64,000 nucleotides of DNA from Streptantibioticus ferralitis (GCF_029223525.1 NZ_JARHTQ010000008.1:186001-250000); one strand, 5' to 3'. Numbered from the stretch's first letter, positions 46,866 to 56,089 are shown. Program-made: numbers and translations. Notes: generated from the sequence alone by a model not told the origin.

Positions 46866-47555
46866 TCAGTCCCGGTGCACGGTCCCGTCCGGGTCGAGGC
46901 CGCGGAAGGAGAGCCAGACGATCAGGATGCCGCCGCAGACGATCGCGGAGTCGGCCAGGTTGAAGACGGCGAAGTGCGCCGGGGCGATGAAGTCCACCAC
47001 ACCGCCCTGGAAGACACCCGGCGAACGGAAGATGCGGTCGGTGAGGTTGCCGAGCGCACCGCCGAGCAGCAGGCCCAGCGCGATCGCCCACGGCGCGCTG
47101 TAGAGCTTGCGGGCCAGCCGGGCGATCACGCCGATCACGATGAGCGCGATCAGCGTGAAGACCACGGTCATGCCCTGGCCGATGCCGAAGGCGGCACCCG
47201 AGTTGCGGATCGCCGCGAACTGCAGGTAGTGGCCGATGAGCTGGATCGACGGCTGGTTCTCCAGATGCTGGACCACGAGCGTCTTGCTGATCAGGTCCAG
47301 GGCGTAGGCGAGTGCCGCAACGCCGAACAGCACGGCGATCCGGCGCTTGCGGCGCGGGACGGGCACGTCCGTGGCACCGCCCGGCGCCGCGTCCGGCTCC
47401 GGAGTACCGTCAGTGTCCGCGCCGTCCGCGGCCGGTGACGCCTGTGCGTCCTTCCCGTCCGCCGGCTCGCCCGCCACCTGTCCGAAACCAGGGGGACCCC
47501 CCGCGCCCTTGAGGCGTGGGGGAGTACCGATGGTCCGTCGCTCCGCCTTCGTCAC
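46866..47555 (-). CDS. lspA: signal peptidase II with long N-terminal extension
   Basis: 229 aa from GTG 47555 (GAGGGA upstream). It cleaves diacylglyceryl-modified prolipoproteins made by Lgt. Four helices are present, and the catalytic Asp pair is in GNLTDRIF and [19 protein letters not shown] is also conserved. About 70 cytoplasmic residues precede the first helix, against a handful in E. coli. Residues 9-25 ([17 protein letters not shown]) are encoded by a GC-rich sequence (GGTACTCCCCCACGCC, GGGGGGTCCCCCTGG) that resembles a common Streptomyces intergenic repeat. Confidence 0.93.
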   Translation of the reverse strand: MTKAERRTIGTPPRLKGAGGPPGFGQVAGEPADGKDAQASPAADGADTDGTPEPDAAPGGATDVPVPRRKRRIAVLFGVAALAYALDLISKTLVVQHLENQPSIQLIGHYLQFAAIRNSGAAFGIGQGMTVVFTLIALIVIGVIARLARKLYSAPWAIALGLLLGGALGNLTDRIFRSPGVFQGGVVDFIAPAHFAVFNLADSAIVCGGILIVWLSFRGLDPDGTVHRD

Positions 47556-47580
47556 GTGAGTCCCTCAGCCTTGAGTCCCG

Positions 47581-47599
47581 CGTCAGGCACTGCCTGACG
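47581..47599. repeat. palindrome between lspA and the dksA-like gene
   Basis: CGTCAGGCA, one central base, then TGCCTGACG. It lies 26 bp upstream of the lspA start and 32 bp past the end of the DksA/TraR-type gene. It could be an operator or a weak hairpin terminator; no regulator is suggested by the sequence. Confidence 0.5.
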
Positions 47600-47631
47600 G
47601 AGTCGAGCGTACGGCACCGGGTTCACCGCGG

Positions 47632-48468
47632 TCAGCGGCGTTCGGTCCGCTGCTTGCACTCAACGCACAGGGTTGCCCTCGGGAATGCCTGCATGCGGGC
47701 CTTTCCGATCGGCTTGCCACAGGATTCGCACAAGCCGTACGTGCCATTGTCCAGGCGTTCGAGCGCGTGCTCGGTCTGCAGCAGCATCTCCCTGGCGTTT
47801 TCGGCCAGGGCGATCTCGTGCTCGCGTGAGATGTTCTTGGTCCCGACGTCCGCCTGGTCGTCCCCAGCGCCATCGCCGGAGTCCCGCATCAGGCCTGAGA
47901 TCGCGTCCTCGGAGGCGAGGATCTCGCTGCGCAGCCGAGCGGCCTCGTCCATCAGCGCGGTCCGCGCCTCCGCGACCTCCGCCGGTGACCAGGGCTCCTC
48001 TCCTGGGCGTACGGCGAGGGTCCCGGGGTCGACCGGGCCGGGGTCCGCCGCGGCGCGCGCGGACGGAAGCGGGGAGGCCCCACGGGCCGCTGTCTTCTTC
48101 GCAACCACCGTCTTGGCTCCTGTCTGCTTAGCGGTCGCGCTCTTTTTCGCGGCCGTCGCCCTCTTGGTGGTGGTGCTCCTGGCCGCCGCCTTCCTGGCGA
48201 CGGCCTTCTTGGCCGGGGACTTCTTCGCCCCGGTCCTTCCTTCCGCTGCGGCGTCGGGTGTCGCCGCCTCCTTCTCGGCCGCCGTCTTCGCCATGGTCCT
48301 CTTGGCGGGGGCCTTCTTCGCCGGAATCTTCGCCTGGGTCTTCTTGGCCGGGCTCTTCTTGGCTGGGCTCTTCTTGGCTGGGCTCTTCTTGGCCGCGGTC
48401 TTCTGGGTGGCGGCCTTCTTGGCGGTGGGCGCCGGTCTCTTCGGCGCTGCGGTCTTCTTCACCACCAT
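47632..48468 (-). CDS. DksA/TraR-type zinc-finger protein with Lys/Ala-rich histone-like N-terminus
   Basis: 278 aa from ATG 48468 with AAGGGG about 9 bases upstream. Residues 1-140 are almost only Lys, Ala, Pro, Thr and Ser, with repeats of AKKSP and three tandem KKSPA units. This resembles histone H1 tails and should bind DNA or RNA nonspecifically. Residues about 165-278 are a DksA-like coiled-coil helix pair ([21 protein letters not shown]) and the four-Cys zinc finger [26 protein letters not shown]. DksA proteins act on RNA polymerase; here a joint nucleoid/transcription role is an inference. Confidence 0.88.
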   Translation of the reverse strand: MVVKKTAAPKRPAPTAKKAATQKTAAKKSPAKKSPAKKSPAKKTQAKIPAKKAPAKRTMAKTAAEKEAATPDAAAEGRTGAKKSPAKKAVARKAAARSTTTKRATAAKKSATAKQTGAKTVVAKKTAARGASPLPSARAAADPGPVDPGTLAVRPGEEPWSPAEVAEARTALMDEAARLRSEILASEDAISGLMRDSGDGAGDDQADVGTKNISREHEIALAENAREMLLQTEHALERLDNGTYGLCESCGKPIGKARMQAFPRATLCVECKQRTERR

Positions 48469-48719
48469 GGACGCGGCCCCTTCACATAGTGTGATCTTGC
48501 TCGCGAATCGTCCCGGAACGATAAATCGACCCGGCGCCCGCGGCAACGGGGCTCGCCCACAGCAGGCAGGTCTGCATCCGTTGTGCCCAGCTCACCGGCG
48601 GGTAATCCGGTACGCCCCGGTAGCGACCCGTCCAGTGCGCCTAACGTCCCCATTCGGGTCAGTGGGGGAACAGCAGGGGTCAGCGGGGAATTCCGGAAGA
48701 GGACCCGGCCCGTTCGCCG

Positions 48720-48725
48720 TACACT
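48720..48725 (+). promoter_or_regulatory. candidate -10 box of the ileS transcript
   Basis: TACACT lies about 270 bp before the ileS start, so a transcript beginning near 48732 would include the whole T-box leader. No good -35 box was found. The 524-bp gap 48469-48992 otherwise holds the T-box and, on the other strand, the promoter of the DksA-like gene. Confidence 0.35.
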
Positions 48726-48796
48726 GTCCGAAGCGAAAGGCGTGGAAAGGGACGAGTAGCGCCGCACGCAGCCATGAGCGATCCGGGGATGGTGTG

Positions 48797-48990
48797 AGCC
48801 CGGGGGTGTGCGCGACGTGAAGATCACCCCGGAGCCGCCGGAGGAAAACCCAGCGGGTGAGTAGAACCGGTTTCGCGACCCCAATGAGGGGGCCGGGAGG
48901 GATGACTCCCGGCCAAGGAGGGTGGTACCGCGGGAGCACCTGCTCTCGTCCCTCCGACGGAGATCGCACCGTATCCGCCGGAGGACGTTC
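48797..48990 (+). promoter_or_regulatory. T-box riboswitch (tRNA-Ile sensing) of ileS
   Basis: The T-box sequence AGGGTGGTACCGCG at 48919-48932 is nearly identical to the universal consensus; TGGT inside it pairs with the free NCCA end of tRNA. Upstream, GTGAAGATCACCCC (48818-48831) has an ATC isoleucine codon at 48823-48825 as probable specifier in a very short stem I. CCTCC at 48950-48954 can pair with the ileS ribosome site GGAGG at 48980-48984. This fits the translational, ultrashort-stem-I class known for actinobacterial ileS leaders. Uncharged tRNA-Ile should free the ribosome site. Confidence 0.92.
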
Positions 48991-48992
48991 CG

Positions 48993-51900
48993 ATGACGCA
49001 GTACCGCCAGGTCCCCGCCCAGGTAGACCTGCCCGCCCTTGAGCACGAGGTGCTCGGGTTCTGGCAGGAGAACAAGGTGTTCGCCCGCTCCCTGGAGCAG
49101 AGCGAGGGACGGCCCGAGTGGGTCTTCTACGAGGGCCCGCCGACCGCCAACGGTATGCCCGGCGCGCACCACATCGAGGCCCGCGTCTTCAAGGACGTCT
49201 TCCCGCGCTTCAAGACCATGCAGGGCCACCATGTGACCCGCAAGGCGGGCTGGGACTGCCACGGTCTGCCGGTGGAGCTGGCCGTCGAGAAGGAGCTGGG
49301 CTTCTCCGGCAAGCAGGACATCGAGCGCTACGGCATCGCGGAGTTCAACGCGAAGTGCCGGGATTCCGTCACCCGGCACACCGACGCCTTCGCCGCGCTG
49401 ACCCGGCGCATGGGCTACTGGGTCGACCTGGACCAGGCGTACCGGACCATGGACCCGGAGTACGTCGAGTCCGTCTGGTGGTCGCTCCAGCAGATCTTCG
49501 ACAAGGGCCTGCTGGTGCAGGACCACCGGGTGGCGCCCTGGTGTCCGCGCTGCGGCACCGGCCTGTCCGACCACGAGCTGGCGCAGGGCTACGAGACGGT
49601 CGTCGACCCCTCAGTCTTCGTCCGCTTCCAGCTCACCTCGGGCCCCCTCGCGGGCCAGGCGTCGCTGCTGGTGTGGACCACCACCCCGTGGACCCTGGTC
49701 TCCAACACCGCGGTGGCCGCGCACCCGGAGGTCACCTACGTGGTGGCCACCGACGGCAGCGAGAAGCTGGTGGTGGCCGAACCACTGCTGGACAAGGCCC
49801 TGGGCGAGGGCTGGACCGCCACCGGTGAGACCTACCGCGGCACCGAGATGGAGCGCTGGACGTACCAGCGCCCGTTCGAGCTGGTGGACATCGAGAACGC
49901 GCACTTCGTGGTCAACGCCGACTACGTGACCACCGAGGACGGCACCGGCCTGGTCCACCAGGCTCCCGCCTTCGGTGAGGACGACCTCAAGACCTGCCGC
50001 GCGTACGGCCTGCCGGTGGTCAACCCGGTCAACCCGGACGGCACCTTCGCCGAGGACCTGGCTCTGGTCGGCGGCCAGTTCTTCAAGAAGGCCGACGAGG
50101 CGCTGGTGGCCGACCTCCAGTCCCGCGGCCTGCTGTTCCGGCACCTGCCGTACGAGCACAGCTACCCGCACTGCTGGCGCTGCCACACGGCGCTGCTGTA
50201 CTACGCACAGCCGTCCTGGTACATCCGCACCACGCAGATCAAGGACGCCCTGCTCCGCGAGAACGAGAAGACCAACTGGTTCCCGGAGGCGGTCAAGCAC
50301 GGCCGCTTCGGGGACTGGCTGAACAACAACATCGACTGGGCGCTGTCCCGCAACCGCTACTGGGGCACCCCGCTGCCGATCTGGCGCTGCGCGGAGAACC
50401 ACCTCACCTGCGTCGGCTCGCTCGCCGAGCTGACCGAGCTCACCGGCACCGACCAGACCTCGCTGGACCCGCACCGCCCGTACATCGACGAGATCACCTT
50501 CGACTGCACCGCCGAGGGCTGCCAGTTGACCGCCACCCGCGTCCCCGAGGTCATCGACGCCTGGTACGACTCGGGCTCCATGCCGTTCGCGCAGTGGGGC
50601 TACCCGTACCGCAACAAGGAGGTCTTCGAGAAGAGCTACCCGGCGCAGTTCATCTCCGAGGCGATCGACCAGACCCGCGGCTGGTTCTACACGCTGATGG
50701 CGGTCGGCACGCTGGTCTTCGACCGCAACGCCTACGAGAACGTCGTCTGCCTCGGCCACATCCTCGCCGAGGACGGCCGCAAGATGTCCAAGCACCTGGG
50801 CAACATCCTGGAACCGATCCCGTTGATGGACCAGCACGGCGCCGACGCGGTCCGCTGGTTCATGGCGGCTGGCGGCTCGCCCTGGGCGGCCCGCCGGGTC
50901 GGCCACGGCACGATCCAGGAGGTGGTGCGCAAGACGCTGCTCACCTACTGGAACACGGTCGCCTTCCAGGCCCTCTACGCCCGCACCTCGAACTGGGCGC
51001 CCAGCGCCGCCGATCCGGCCCCGGCCGACCGGCCGCTGCTGGACCGCTGGCTGCTCGGCGAGCTGAACTCGCTGACCCGGGACGTCACCGACGCCCTGGA
51101 GTCCTACGACACCCAGCGGGCGGGCAAGGCCCTGTCGGCCTTCGTCGACGACCTGTCCAACTGGTACGTCCGCCGCTCGCGCCGCCGCTTCTGGCAGGGC
51201 GACAAGGCAGCGCTGCGCACCCTGCACGACGTCATCGAGACGGTCACCCGGCTGATGGCTCCGCTGGTCCCGTTCATCACCGAGCGCGTCTGGCAGGACC
51301 TGGTCGTCCCGACCACCCCGGATGCCCCGGCCTCGGTCCACCTGGCCGGCTGGCCGGAAGTCGACGACAATCTGATCAACCCCACCCTTTCCGCCCGAAT
51401 GACCCTGGTTCGCCGCCTGGTGGAGCTGGGCCGTGCGACCCGGGCGGAGTCGGGCGTCAAGACCCGTCAGCCGCTGTCCCGGGCGCTGGTCGCGGCGGCC
51501 GGGTTCGAGTCGCTCGACGCGGATCTGCGCGCCCAGATCGCGGAGGAGCTGAACGTCAGCGCCCTCGACTCGCTCTCCTCCGTCGGCGGTTCGCTGGTGG
51601 ACACCACGGCGAAGGCCAACTTCCGGGCGCTGGGCAAGCGTTTCGGCAAGGGCACCCAGCCGGTCGCCAAGGCCATCGCCGAGGTGGACGCCGCCGCGCT
51701 GTCCCTGGCGCTGCGCGAGGGCACGGCGGCGGTCGAGGTGAACGGGGAGACCATCACGCTGTCCGCGGAAGAGGTCATCATCACCGAAACCCCGCGCGAG
51801 GGCTGGTCGGTGGCCTCGGACTCGGGCGCGACGGTCGCCCTGGACCTGGAGATCACCCCCGAGTTGCGCCGGGCGGGGCTGGCCCGGGACGCCATCCGCC

Positions 51901-52127
51901 TCATCCAGGAGGCCCGCAAGAACAGCGGCCTGGACGTGGCGGACCGGATCGCGCTGCGCTGGCGCGCATCCGACGGGGAACTGGCGGAGGCGCTCGGTGA
52001 GCATGCTGGGCTTGTCTCCGACGAGGTCCTCGCCGTTGACTTCGCGGAGGGGGAGGCGGATTCCGCCTATGGCGAGCCGTTCACGGACGAGGCGCTGGGG
52101 CTGACGTTCCGCTTGCGCAAGCAGTAG
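48993..52127 (+). CDS. ileS: isoleucyl-tRNA synthetase
   Basis: 1044 aa, the longer eukaryote-like form, about 100 aa more than E. coli IleS. Class Ia motifs: the HIGH equivalent is GPPTANGMPGAHH (residues about 45-57), and KMSKH is in DGRKMSKHLGN (about 595). The editing domain lies between, with VWTTTPWTLVSNTAVAAHPEV. The C-terminal anticodon domain has SNWYVRRSRRRFW. GGAGG nine bases upstream of ATG 48993 is the site masked by the T-box. Eukaryote-like IleRS enzymes are often less sensitive to mupirocin (known for the class, not tested here). Confidence 0.97.
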   Translation: MTQYRQVPAQVDLPALEHEVLGFWQENKVFARSLEQSEGRPEWVFYEGPPTANGMPGAHHIEARVFKDVFPRFKTMQGHHVTRKAGWDCHGLPVELAVEKELGFSGKQDIERYGIAEFNAKCRDSVTRHTDAFAALTRRMGYWVDLDQAYRTMDPEYVESVWWSLQQIFDKGLLVQDHRVAPWCPRCGTGLSDHELAQGYETVVDPSVFVRFQLTSGPLAGQASLLVWTTTPWTLVSNTAVAAHPEVTYVVATDGSEKLVVAEPLLDKALGEGWTATGETYRGTEMERWTYQRPFELVDIENAHFVVNADYVTTEDGTGLVHQAPAFGEDDLKTCRAYGLPVVNPVNPDGTFAEDLALVGGQFFKKADEALVADLQSRGLLFRHLPYEHSYPHCWRCHTALLYYAQPSWYIRTTQIKDALLRENEKTNWFPEAVKHGRFGDWLNNNIDWALSRNRYWGTPLPIWRCAENHLTCVGSLAELTELTGTDQTSLDPHRPYIDEITFDCTAEGCQLTATRVPEVIDAWYDSGSMPFAQWGYPYRNKEVFEKSYPAQFISEAIDQTRGWFYTLMAVGTLVFDRNAYENVVCLGHILAEDGRKMSKHLGNILEPIPLMDQHGADAVRWFMAAGGSPWAARRVGHGTIQEVVRKTLLTYWNTVAFQALYARTSNWAPSAADPAPADRPLLDRWLLGELNSLTRDVTDALESYDTQRAGKALSAFVDDLSNWYVRRSRRRFWQGDKAALRTLHDVIETVTRLMAPLVPFITERVWQDLVVPTTPDAPASVHLAGWPEVDDNLINPTLSARMTLVRRLVELGRATRAESGVKTRQPLSRALVAAAGFESLDADLRAQIAEELNVSALDSLSSVGGSLVDTTAKANFRALGKRFGKGTQPVAKAIAEVDAAALSLALREGTAAVEVNGETITLSAEEVIITETPREGWSVASDSGATVALDLEITPELRRAGLARDAIRLIQEARKNSGLDVADRIALRWRASDGELAEALGEHAGLVSDEVLAVDFAEGEADSAYGEPFTDEALGLTFRLRKQ

Positions 52128-52169
52128 CTTTCCCACCCGCCCCTGGGGGCTTCGCCCCGGACCCCTTGC

Positions 52170-52213
52170 CTCAGTCGCCGGGCGGGCTCACCAGAGCCCG
52201 CCCGGCGACTGAG
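52170..52213 (+). terminator. perfect 20-bp stem after ileS
   Basis: CTCAGTCGCCGGGCGGGCTC (52170-52189) and its exact complement (52194-52213) enclose loop ACCA, 43 bp after the ileS stop. A motif common in Streptomyces gaps (GGGGGCTTCGCCCCGG) precedes it. No T-run follows. Confidence 0.75.
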
Positions 52214-52218
52214 GGCAC

Positions 52219-52258
52219 CGCAGCGGCGAGCAGCCGCAACGGCGCTGTCCGGCGGAAC
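52219..52258 (-). repeat. R1 dispersed repeat, copy 10 (partial, inverted)
   Basis: The reverse complement CCGCCGGACAGCGCCG, then TTGCGGCTGCTCGCCG and CTGCGG matches the central part of R1 with several differences. It lies between the ileS and divIVA terminators. Confidence 0.45.
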
Positions 52259-52264
52259 GCCAAA

Positions 52265-52307
52265 AGGGCCGGGCCCCAGGGGAACGTATCCCCGGGGGCC
52301 CGGCCCT
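52265..52307 (-). terminator. terminator of divIVA
   Basis: AGGGCCGGGCCCC (52265-52277) pairs with 52294-52307. On the minus strand the stem is followed by TTTT, giving a classical intrinsic terminator 24 bp past the divIVA stop. On the plus strand no T-run follows. Confidence 0.8.
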
Positions 52308-52330
52308 GTGCTTCGCCTGGCGGCGAGCGT

Positions 52331-53533
52331 TCAGTTGTCGTCCTCGTCGATCAGGAAACCCCGCATCGGCGTGGGCGCCTGCTGCAGCGGCTGCGGGCCC
52401 TGGGGCCGCACCGGTGCCATCGGCTGTGTCATGGCCGGTGACATCTGCTGCTGACCGCCGTAGGTCTGGTTACCGCCGGCACCGCCCATCTGCTGGCCGC
52501 CGTAGGTCTGGTTGCCACCGTTGGTGTGCCCCATCGCTCCGGCACCGGCCGCGGCCATGCCGCCACCCATCGAGCCGCCACCCATCGAGCCGCCGCCCAT
52601 GGTGCCGCCGCCGAGCGAGCCGCCCATGGTGGACGACGAGGGCAGCGACGCGGTCGCGGGCGTCCGCGGCGGGGCCAGCGAGTCGTCCGCCTGGTTCTCC
52701 AACTGCCGCAGCTGGCTCTCCAGGTAGGACTTCAGACGCGTCCGGTACTCCCGCTCGAAGCCCCGCAGGTCCTCGACCTTGCGCTCCAGCGTGGCGCGGG
52801 CCGACTCCAGCGAGCCCATCGCGACGCGGTGCTTCTCCTGCGCGTCCCGCTCAAGGGCGTCCGCCTTGGCACGGGCGTCGCGCTCCAGACCCTCGGCGCG
52901 GCTGCGCGCCTCGCCGACGATCTTGTTGGCCTCGGAACGGGCCTCCGCGATCGCCTGGTCGGCGGTCTGCTGCGCCAGCGAGAGCACCCGGGCGGCGCTG
53001 TCGCCACCGGGACCACCCTGCTGCATGGGGTGACCGGGACCCCCCTGCATCGGGTGCTGTCCCATCGGACCGGGACCCATCGGGCCCTGACCCATGGGAC
53101 CGGGACCCATCGGGCCCTGTCCCATCGGACCCTGACCCATCGGGCCCTGACCCATGGGACCGGGACCCATCGGGCCCTGGCCCTGCGGGCCGTGCTGCGC
53201 GCTCGGACCAGCCGGAAGCTGCGGGGCGCCAGGCAGTTGGGGCGGACCGCCCATCTGCTGCTGGCCCGGCGGCACCGGCTGCGGGCCGGATATGGCGGCG
53301 GGCACGGGAGCACCCTGCCGGTCCTGCGGCTCGGGCTTGCGCTGCTGGTTCTGTGCGGCGGCGCGGGTGGCCGCCGCGAGTTTGGCGCGCAGGTCCTCGT
53401 TCTCCCGCAGCAGCCTGGTGAGCTCCGCCTCGACCTCGTCGAGGAAGGCGTCGACCTCGTCCTCGTCATAGCCTTCGCGGAGGCGGACGGTCGTGAACTG
53501 CTTGTTACGAACGTCCTCGGGGGTCAGCGGCAT
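52331..53533 (-). CDS. divIVA: polar growth protein DivIVA
   Basis: 400 aa. It marks hyphal tips and directs apical wall growth. The membrane-binding N-terminus is conserved (LTPEDVRNKQFTTVRLREGYDEDEVDAFLDEVEAELTRLLREN). A long linker from about residue 65 to 165 contains GPMGQGPMG repeats. A coiled coil follows at about 185-280 (AQQTADQAIAEARSEANKIVGEARSRAEGLERDA). The C-terminal tail is Gly/Met/Gln-rich with GGGSMGGG repeats. It is longer than mycobacterial Wag31 (about 260 aa) because of the linker and tail. Confidence 0.95.
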   Translation of the reverse strand: MPLTPEDVRNKQFTTVRLREGYDEDEVDAFLDEVEAELTRLLRENEDLRAKLAAATRAAAQNQQRKPEPQDRQGAPVPAAISGPQPVPPGQQQMGGPPQLPGAPQLPAGPSAQHGPQGQGPMGPGPMGQGPMGQGPMGQGPMGPGPMGQGPMGPGPMGQHPMQGGPGHPMQQGGPGGDSAARVLSLAQQTADQAIAEARSEANKIVGEARSRAEGLERDARAKADALERDAQEKHRVAMGSLESARATLERKVEDLRGFEREYRTRLKSYLESQLRQLENQADDSLAPPRTPATASLPSSSTMGGSLGGGTMGGGSMGGGSMGGGMAAAGAGAMGHTNGGNQTYGGQQMGGAGGNQTYGGQQQMSPAMTQPMAPVRPQGPQPLQQAPTPMRGFLIDEDDN

Positions 53534-53579
53534 CTCTTCACCTCAACGTGATCGTCGGCAATCGGCAAGACCGTATCGT

Positions 53580-53864
53580 TCACAGCCTGGCCACGACGGA
53601 GATCAGGATGTAGACGATGATCATCAGTACGAAGAAGGACAGGTCGAGCGCCACGCCCCCGAGACGCAGCGGCGGAATAAACCGCCGCAGAAGCTTGAGT
53701 GGCGGATCGGTGACAGTGTAGGTGGCTTCGAGAAGGACCACCATCACCTTGCCAGGTCGCCACGATCGGGCGAACTGGAAGACGTAGTCCATCACCAACC
53801 GGAAGATCAGCACGATCAGGAAGCACATCAACGCGATGTAGATGACCTGTTTAGCGACACTCAT
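53580..53864 (-). CDS. YggT-family membrane protein
   Basis: 94 aa with two membrane segments (VIYIALMCFLIVLIFRLVMDYVF and ALDLSFFVLMIIVYILISVV) joined by the conserved WRPGKVMVVLLEATYTVTDPPLKLLRRFIPPLRLGG. It is found in the same place between divIVA and sepF in most actinobacteria and has been linked to osmotic tolerance and division, without a settled mechanism. It lies 46 bp upstream of divIVA. Confidence 0.92.
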   Translation of the reverse strand: MSVAKQVIYIALMCFLIVLIFRLVMDYVFQFARSWRPGKVMVVLLEATYTVTDPPLKLLRRFIPPLRLGGVALDLSFFVLMIIVYILISVVARL

Positions 53865-53926
53865 CGCGCTCCCCTCTCCCCTGCTCTCCGCCGGCCTTGT
53901 CGGTCCGGTTCCACATGGTCGCTGTC

Positions 53927-54487
53927 TCAGCTCTGGTTGAAGAACCCGCCCTCGGCGATACGGGCTTTGTCCTCCGCCGTGACATCGACGTTAGCAGGAG
54001 ACAGCAGGAACACCTTCTGCGTCACCCGTTCAATGCTCCCGTGCAGACCGAAGACCAAACCCGCCGCAAAGTCAACAAGACGCTTCGCATCCGTGTCATC
54101 CATCTCCGTCAAGTTCATGATCACCGGCGTGCTCTCGCGGAAGTGTTCCCCGATCGTACGGGCTTCGTTGTACGTCCGGGGGTGAAGCGTGGTGATTCGA
54201 TACGGCTCTCGCTCCGACACAACCTTGGGCATGATCACCGGTGCGTTCTTCTCCAGAGTGCGGCGTTCAGGTGTGATGGATGCCACGGGGGCGATCCGCG
54301 GTTCCCGGGGGGCCGGCGCATGCACGATTCGCGCCGGTTCCTCCTGAGTTGGCTGGTGTTGTCGTCTTGCCCGGTCGGGTTCCGGCTCGGGCTCGAACTC
54401 GTCGTCGGGGTCGAACCCCGGGCCGTCGTACCCATCGTCCTCCACGAGGCCGAGGTAGACCGCCATCTTGCGCATCGCGCCGGCCAT
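53927..54487 (-). CDS. sepF: cell division protein SepF
   Basis: 186 aa. It links FtsZ filaments to the membrane. The N-terminal amphipathic helix ([15 protein letters not shown]) precedes an acidic, Pro/Arg-rich linker. The globular SepF core is [70 protein letters not shown]. It lies between yggS and yggT in the division cluster. Confidence 0.96.
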   Translation of the reverse strand: MAGAMRKMAVYLGLVEDDGYDGPGFDPDDEFEPEPEPDRARRQHQPTQEEPARIVHAPAPREPRIAPVASITPERRTLEKNAPVIMPKVVSEREPYRITTLHPRTYNEARTIGEHFRESTPVIMNLTEMDDTDAKRLVDFAAGLVFGLHGSIERVTQKVFLLSPANVDVTAEDKARIAEGGFFNQS

Positions 54488-54611
54488 GCTCTGCGTCCTC
54501 CGCTCTGTGGTGGATCGGCACCGTCACCAGGTGAGGGGATCCACTGGGCCAGCTCCGTGTCCTGACGGAGCATGACCATATTTTCTGCTGTGGTCCGACT
54601 TCCTCGTGACG

Positions 54612-55331
54612 TTACCCGAGGGCGGGACGGACTCCGAGTACCGCCGTACCGACGCGGACATGTGTCGCACCGGCGGCGACGGCTTCCTCAAGGTCCGAAC
54701 TCATCCCTGCGGACACCATGGTTGCAGCAGGATGCGATTCGCGCAGTGCGGATGCGATTTCCATCAGCCGGTCGAAGGCGGCCCGCGGCTTTCCCGCGTA
54801 CGGACCGGCGAGCGGCGCTACAGTCATCAACCCCTCGAGCCGCAACCCCGGTGCGGCGGCGATCGCGTCGGCCACGGCGACCGTGTCGGCCGGGGCCGCA
54901 CCACCCCTACCGCCCACAGATCCTGACGAGGCGTCGAGAGCCACCTGTACCAGGCAACCAACCTCGCGCTCCGCCCGGACCGCGGCCGTTGAGAGTGCGT
55001 CAACCAGTCGCAATCGGTCGACAGAGTGCACAAAGTCCGCATAACGCACCACAGACCGGGCCTTGTTGGTCTGCAGTTGTCCCACGAAGTGCCAATTCAG
55101 GTCGAGTTCGGAACATTCTGCGGCTTTGGGCGCCGCGTCCTGGTCGCGGTTCTCGGCGACCTCCCGCACTCCGAGCTCCGCGAGATACCTCACATCGCTC
55201 GCCGGGTAGGTCTTGGTGACCACGATCAGGGTCACGTCCTCGCGCTCGCGCCTGGCGGCGGCACACGCGGCCGCGATGCGCTGCTCGACCTGAGCCAGAT
55301 TCGCGGCCAGTTGGGCCTTCCTGTCCGTCAT
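54612..55331 (-). CDS. YggS-family PLP homeostasis protein
   Basis: 239 aa from ATG 55331 (MTDRKAQLAANLAQVEQ), with GGAGAG just upstream. It is an alanine racemase-like barrel that binds PLP by Lys in TLIVVTKTYPASDVRYL (residue about 39). HFVGQLQTNKAR and the end MSSDLEEAVAAGATHVRVGTA are family signatures. It buffers free PLP rather than catalysing a reaction. It starts 7 bases after the pgeF stop. Confidence 0.93.
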   Translation of the reverse strand: MTDRKAQLAANLAQVEQRIAAACAAARREREDVTLIVVTKTYPASDVRYLAELGVREVAENRDQDAAPKAAECSELDLNWHFVGQLQTNKARSVVRYADFVHSVDRLRLVDALSTAAVRAEREVGCLVQVALDASSGSVGGRGGAAPADTVAVADAIAAAPGLRLEGLMTVAPLAGPYAGKPRAAFDRLMEIASALRESHPAATMVSAGMSSDLEEAVAAGATHVRVGTAVLGVRPALG

Positions 55332-55338
55332 CTCTCCG

Positions 55339-56079
55339 TCACTCGCTGCCGTCCAGCCAGACATATCCGGCGAGCCGCCCCGTCGTGCGGTCGCGTCGGT
55401 ACGAGAAGTGGTCTGCGGACTCCAGGGTGCAAATATGGGATTTCTCTCTTATTGACACCCCAAGTCGGGCGAGTTGGGCATGAACCCCGGCCGTCACATC
55501 GACCGACGGCGTCCCCCAACTCGTCTCGGCCCTGGCCTCCGGAACCACATCGGCGACCTCCTCGCGCATCTCGTCCGGCACCTCATAGCACCGGCCGCAG
55601 ACCGCAGGCCCGGTGAAGGCGGTGATGCGTTCGGGTCGCGCACCGAGCCGGGTCATCGCCTCGACCGCCGCCGGAACCACTCCGGCGACGAGTCCGGGCC
55701 GTCCGGCGTGTGCGGCGGACACCACACCCGCGACCGGGTCGGCCAGCAGTACCGGCACGCAGTCCGCGGTGAGCACGGCGAGCGCGAGTCCGGGGCGAGC
55801 GGTGACCACCGCGTCCACCGCGGGGACCGGTGCGTCACCCCAGGCGGTGTCGACCACGGCCACGTCGTTGCCGTGCACCTGGTTCATCCAGACCACATCA
55901 CCGGGGTCAAGCCCCAGCGCCTTCGCGGCGAGTTCGCGATTGGTCCGCACGGCCCGCGGGTCGTCGCCGACCGCGCCGCCGAGGTTGAGCTCCTCGTACG
56001 GAGCGGCGCTCACCCCGCCCCACCGATCGGTGAAGGCGAAGTGGGCGCCGCTCACTTCATAACGCTGCCGGATTATCAA
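55339..56079 (-). CDS. pgeF: peptidoglycan editing factor PgeF / multicopper-like (YfiH) protein
   Basis: 246 aa, start TTG 56079, 10 bases after the ftsZ stop. The YfiH zinc or copper site is visible: MNQVHGNDV (His), TADCVPVLLADP (Cys), AHAGRPGL (His). GPAVCGRCYEVP follows, and the C-terminus (ESADHFSYRRDRTTGRLAGYVWL) is conserved. The family is annotated as polyphenol oxidase or laccase; in E. coli it removes wrongly incorporated amino acids from wall precursors, which suits its place in this cluster. Confidence 0.92.
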   Translation of the reverse strand: MIIRQRYEVSGAHFAFTDRWGGVSAAPYEELNLGGAVGDDPRAVRTNRELAAKALGLDPGDVVWMNQVHGNDVAVVDTAWGDAPVPAVDAVVTARPGLALAVLTADCVPVLLADPVAGVVSAAHAGRPGLVAGVVPAAVEAMTRLGARPERITAFTGPAVCGRCYEVPDEMREEVADVVPEARAETSWGTPSVDVTAGVHAQLARLGVSIREKSHICTLESADHFSYRRDRTTGRLAGYVWLDGSE

Positions 56080-56089
56080 TTGCGCGGGT

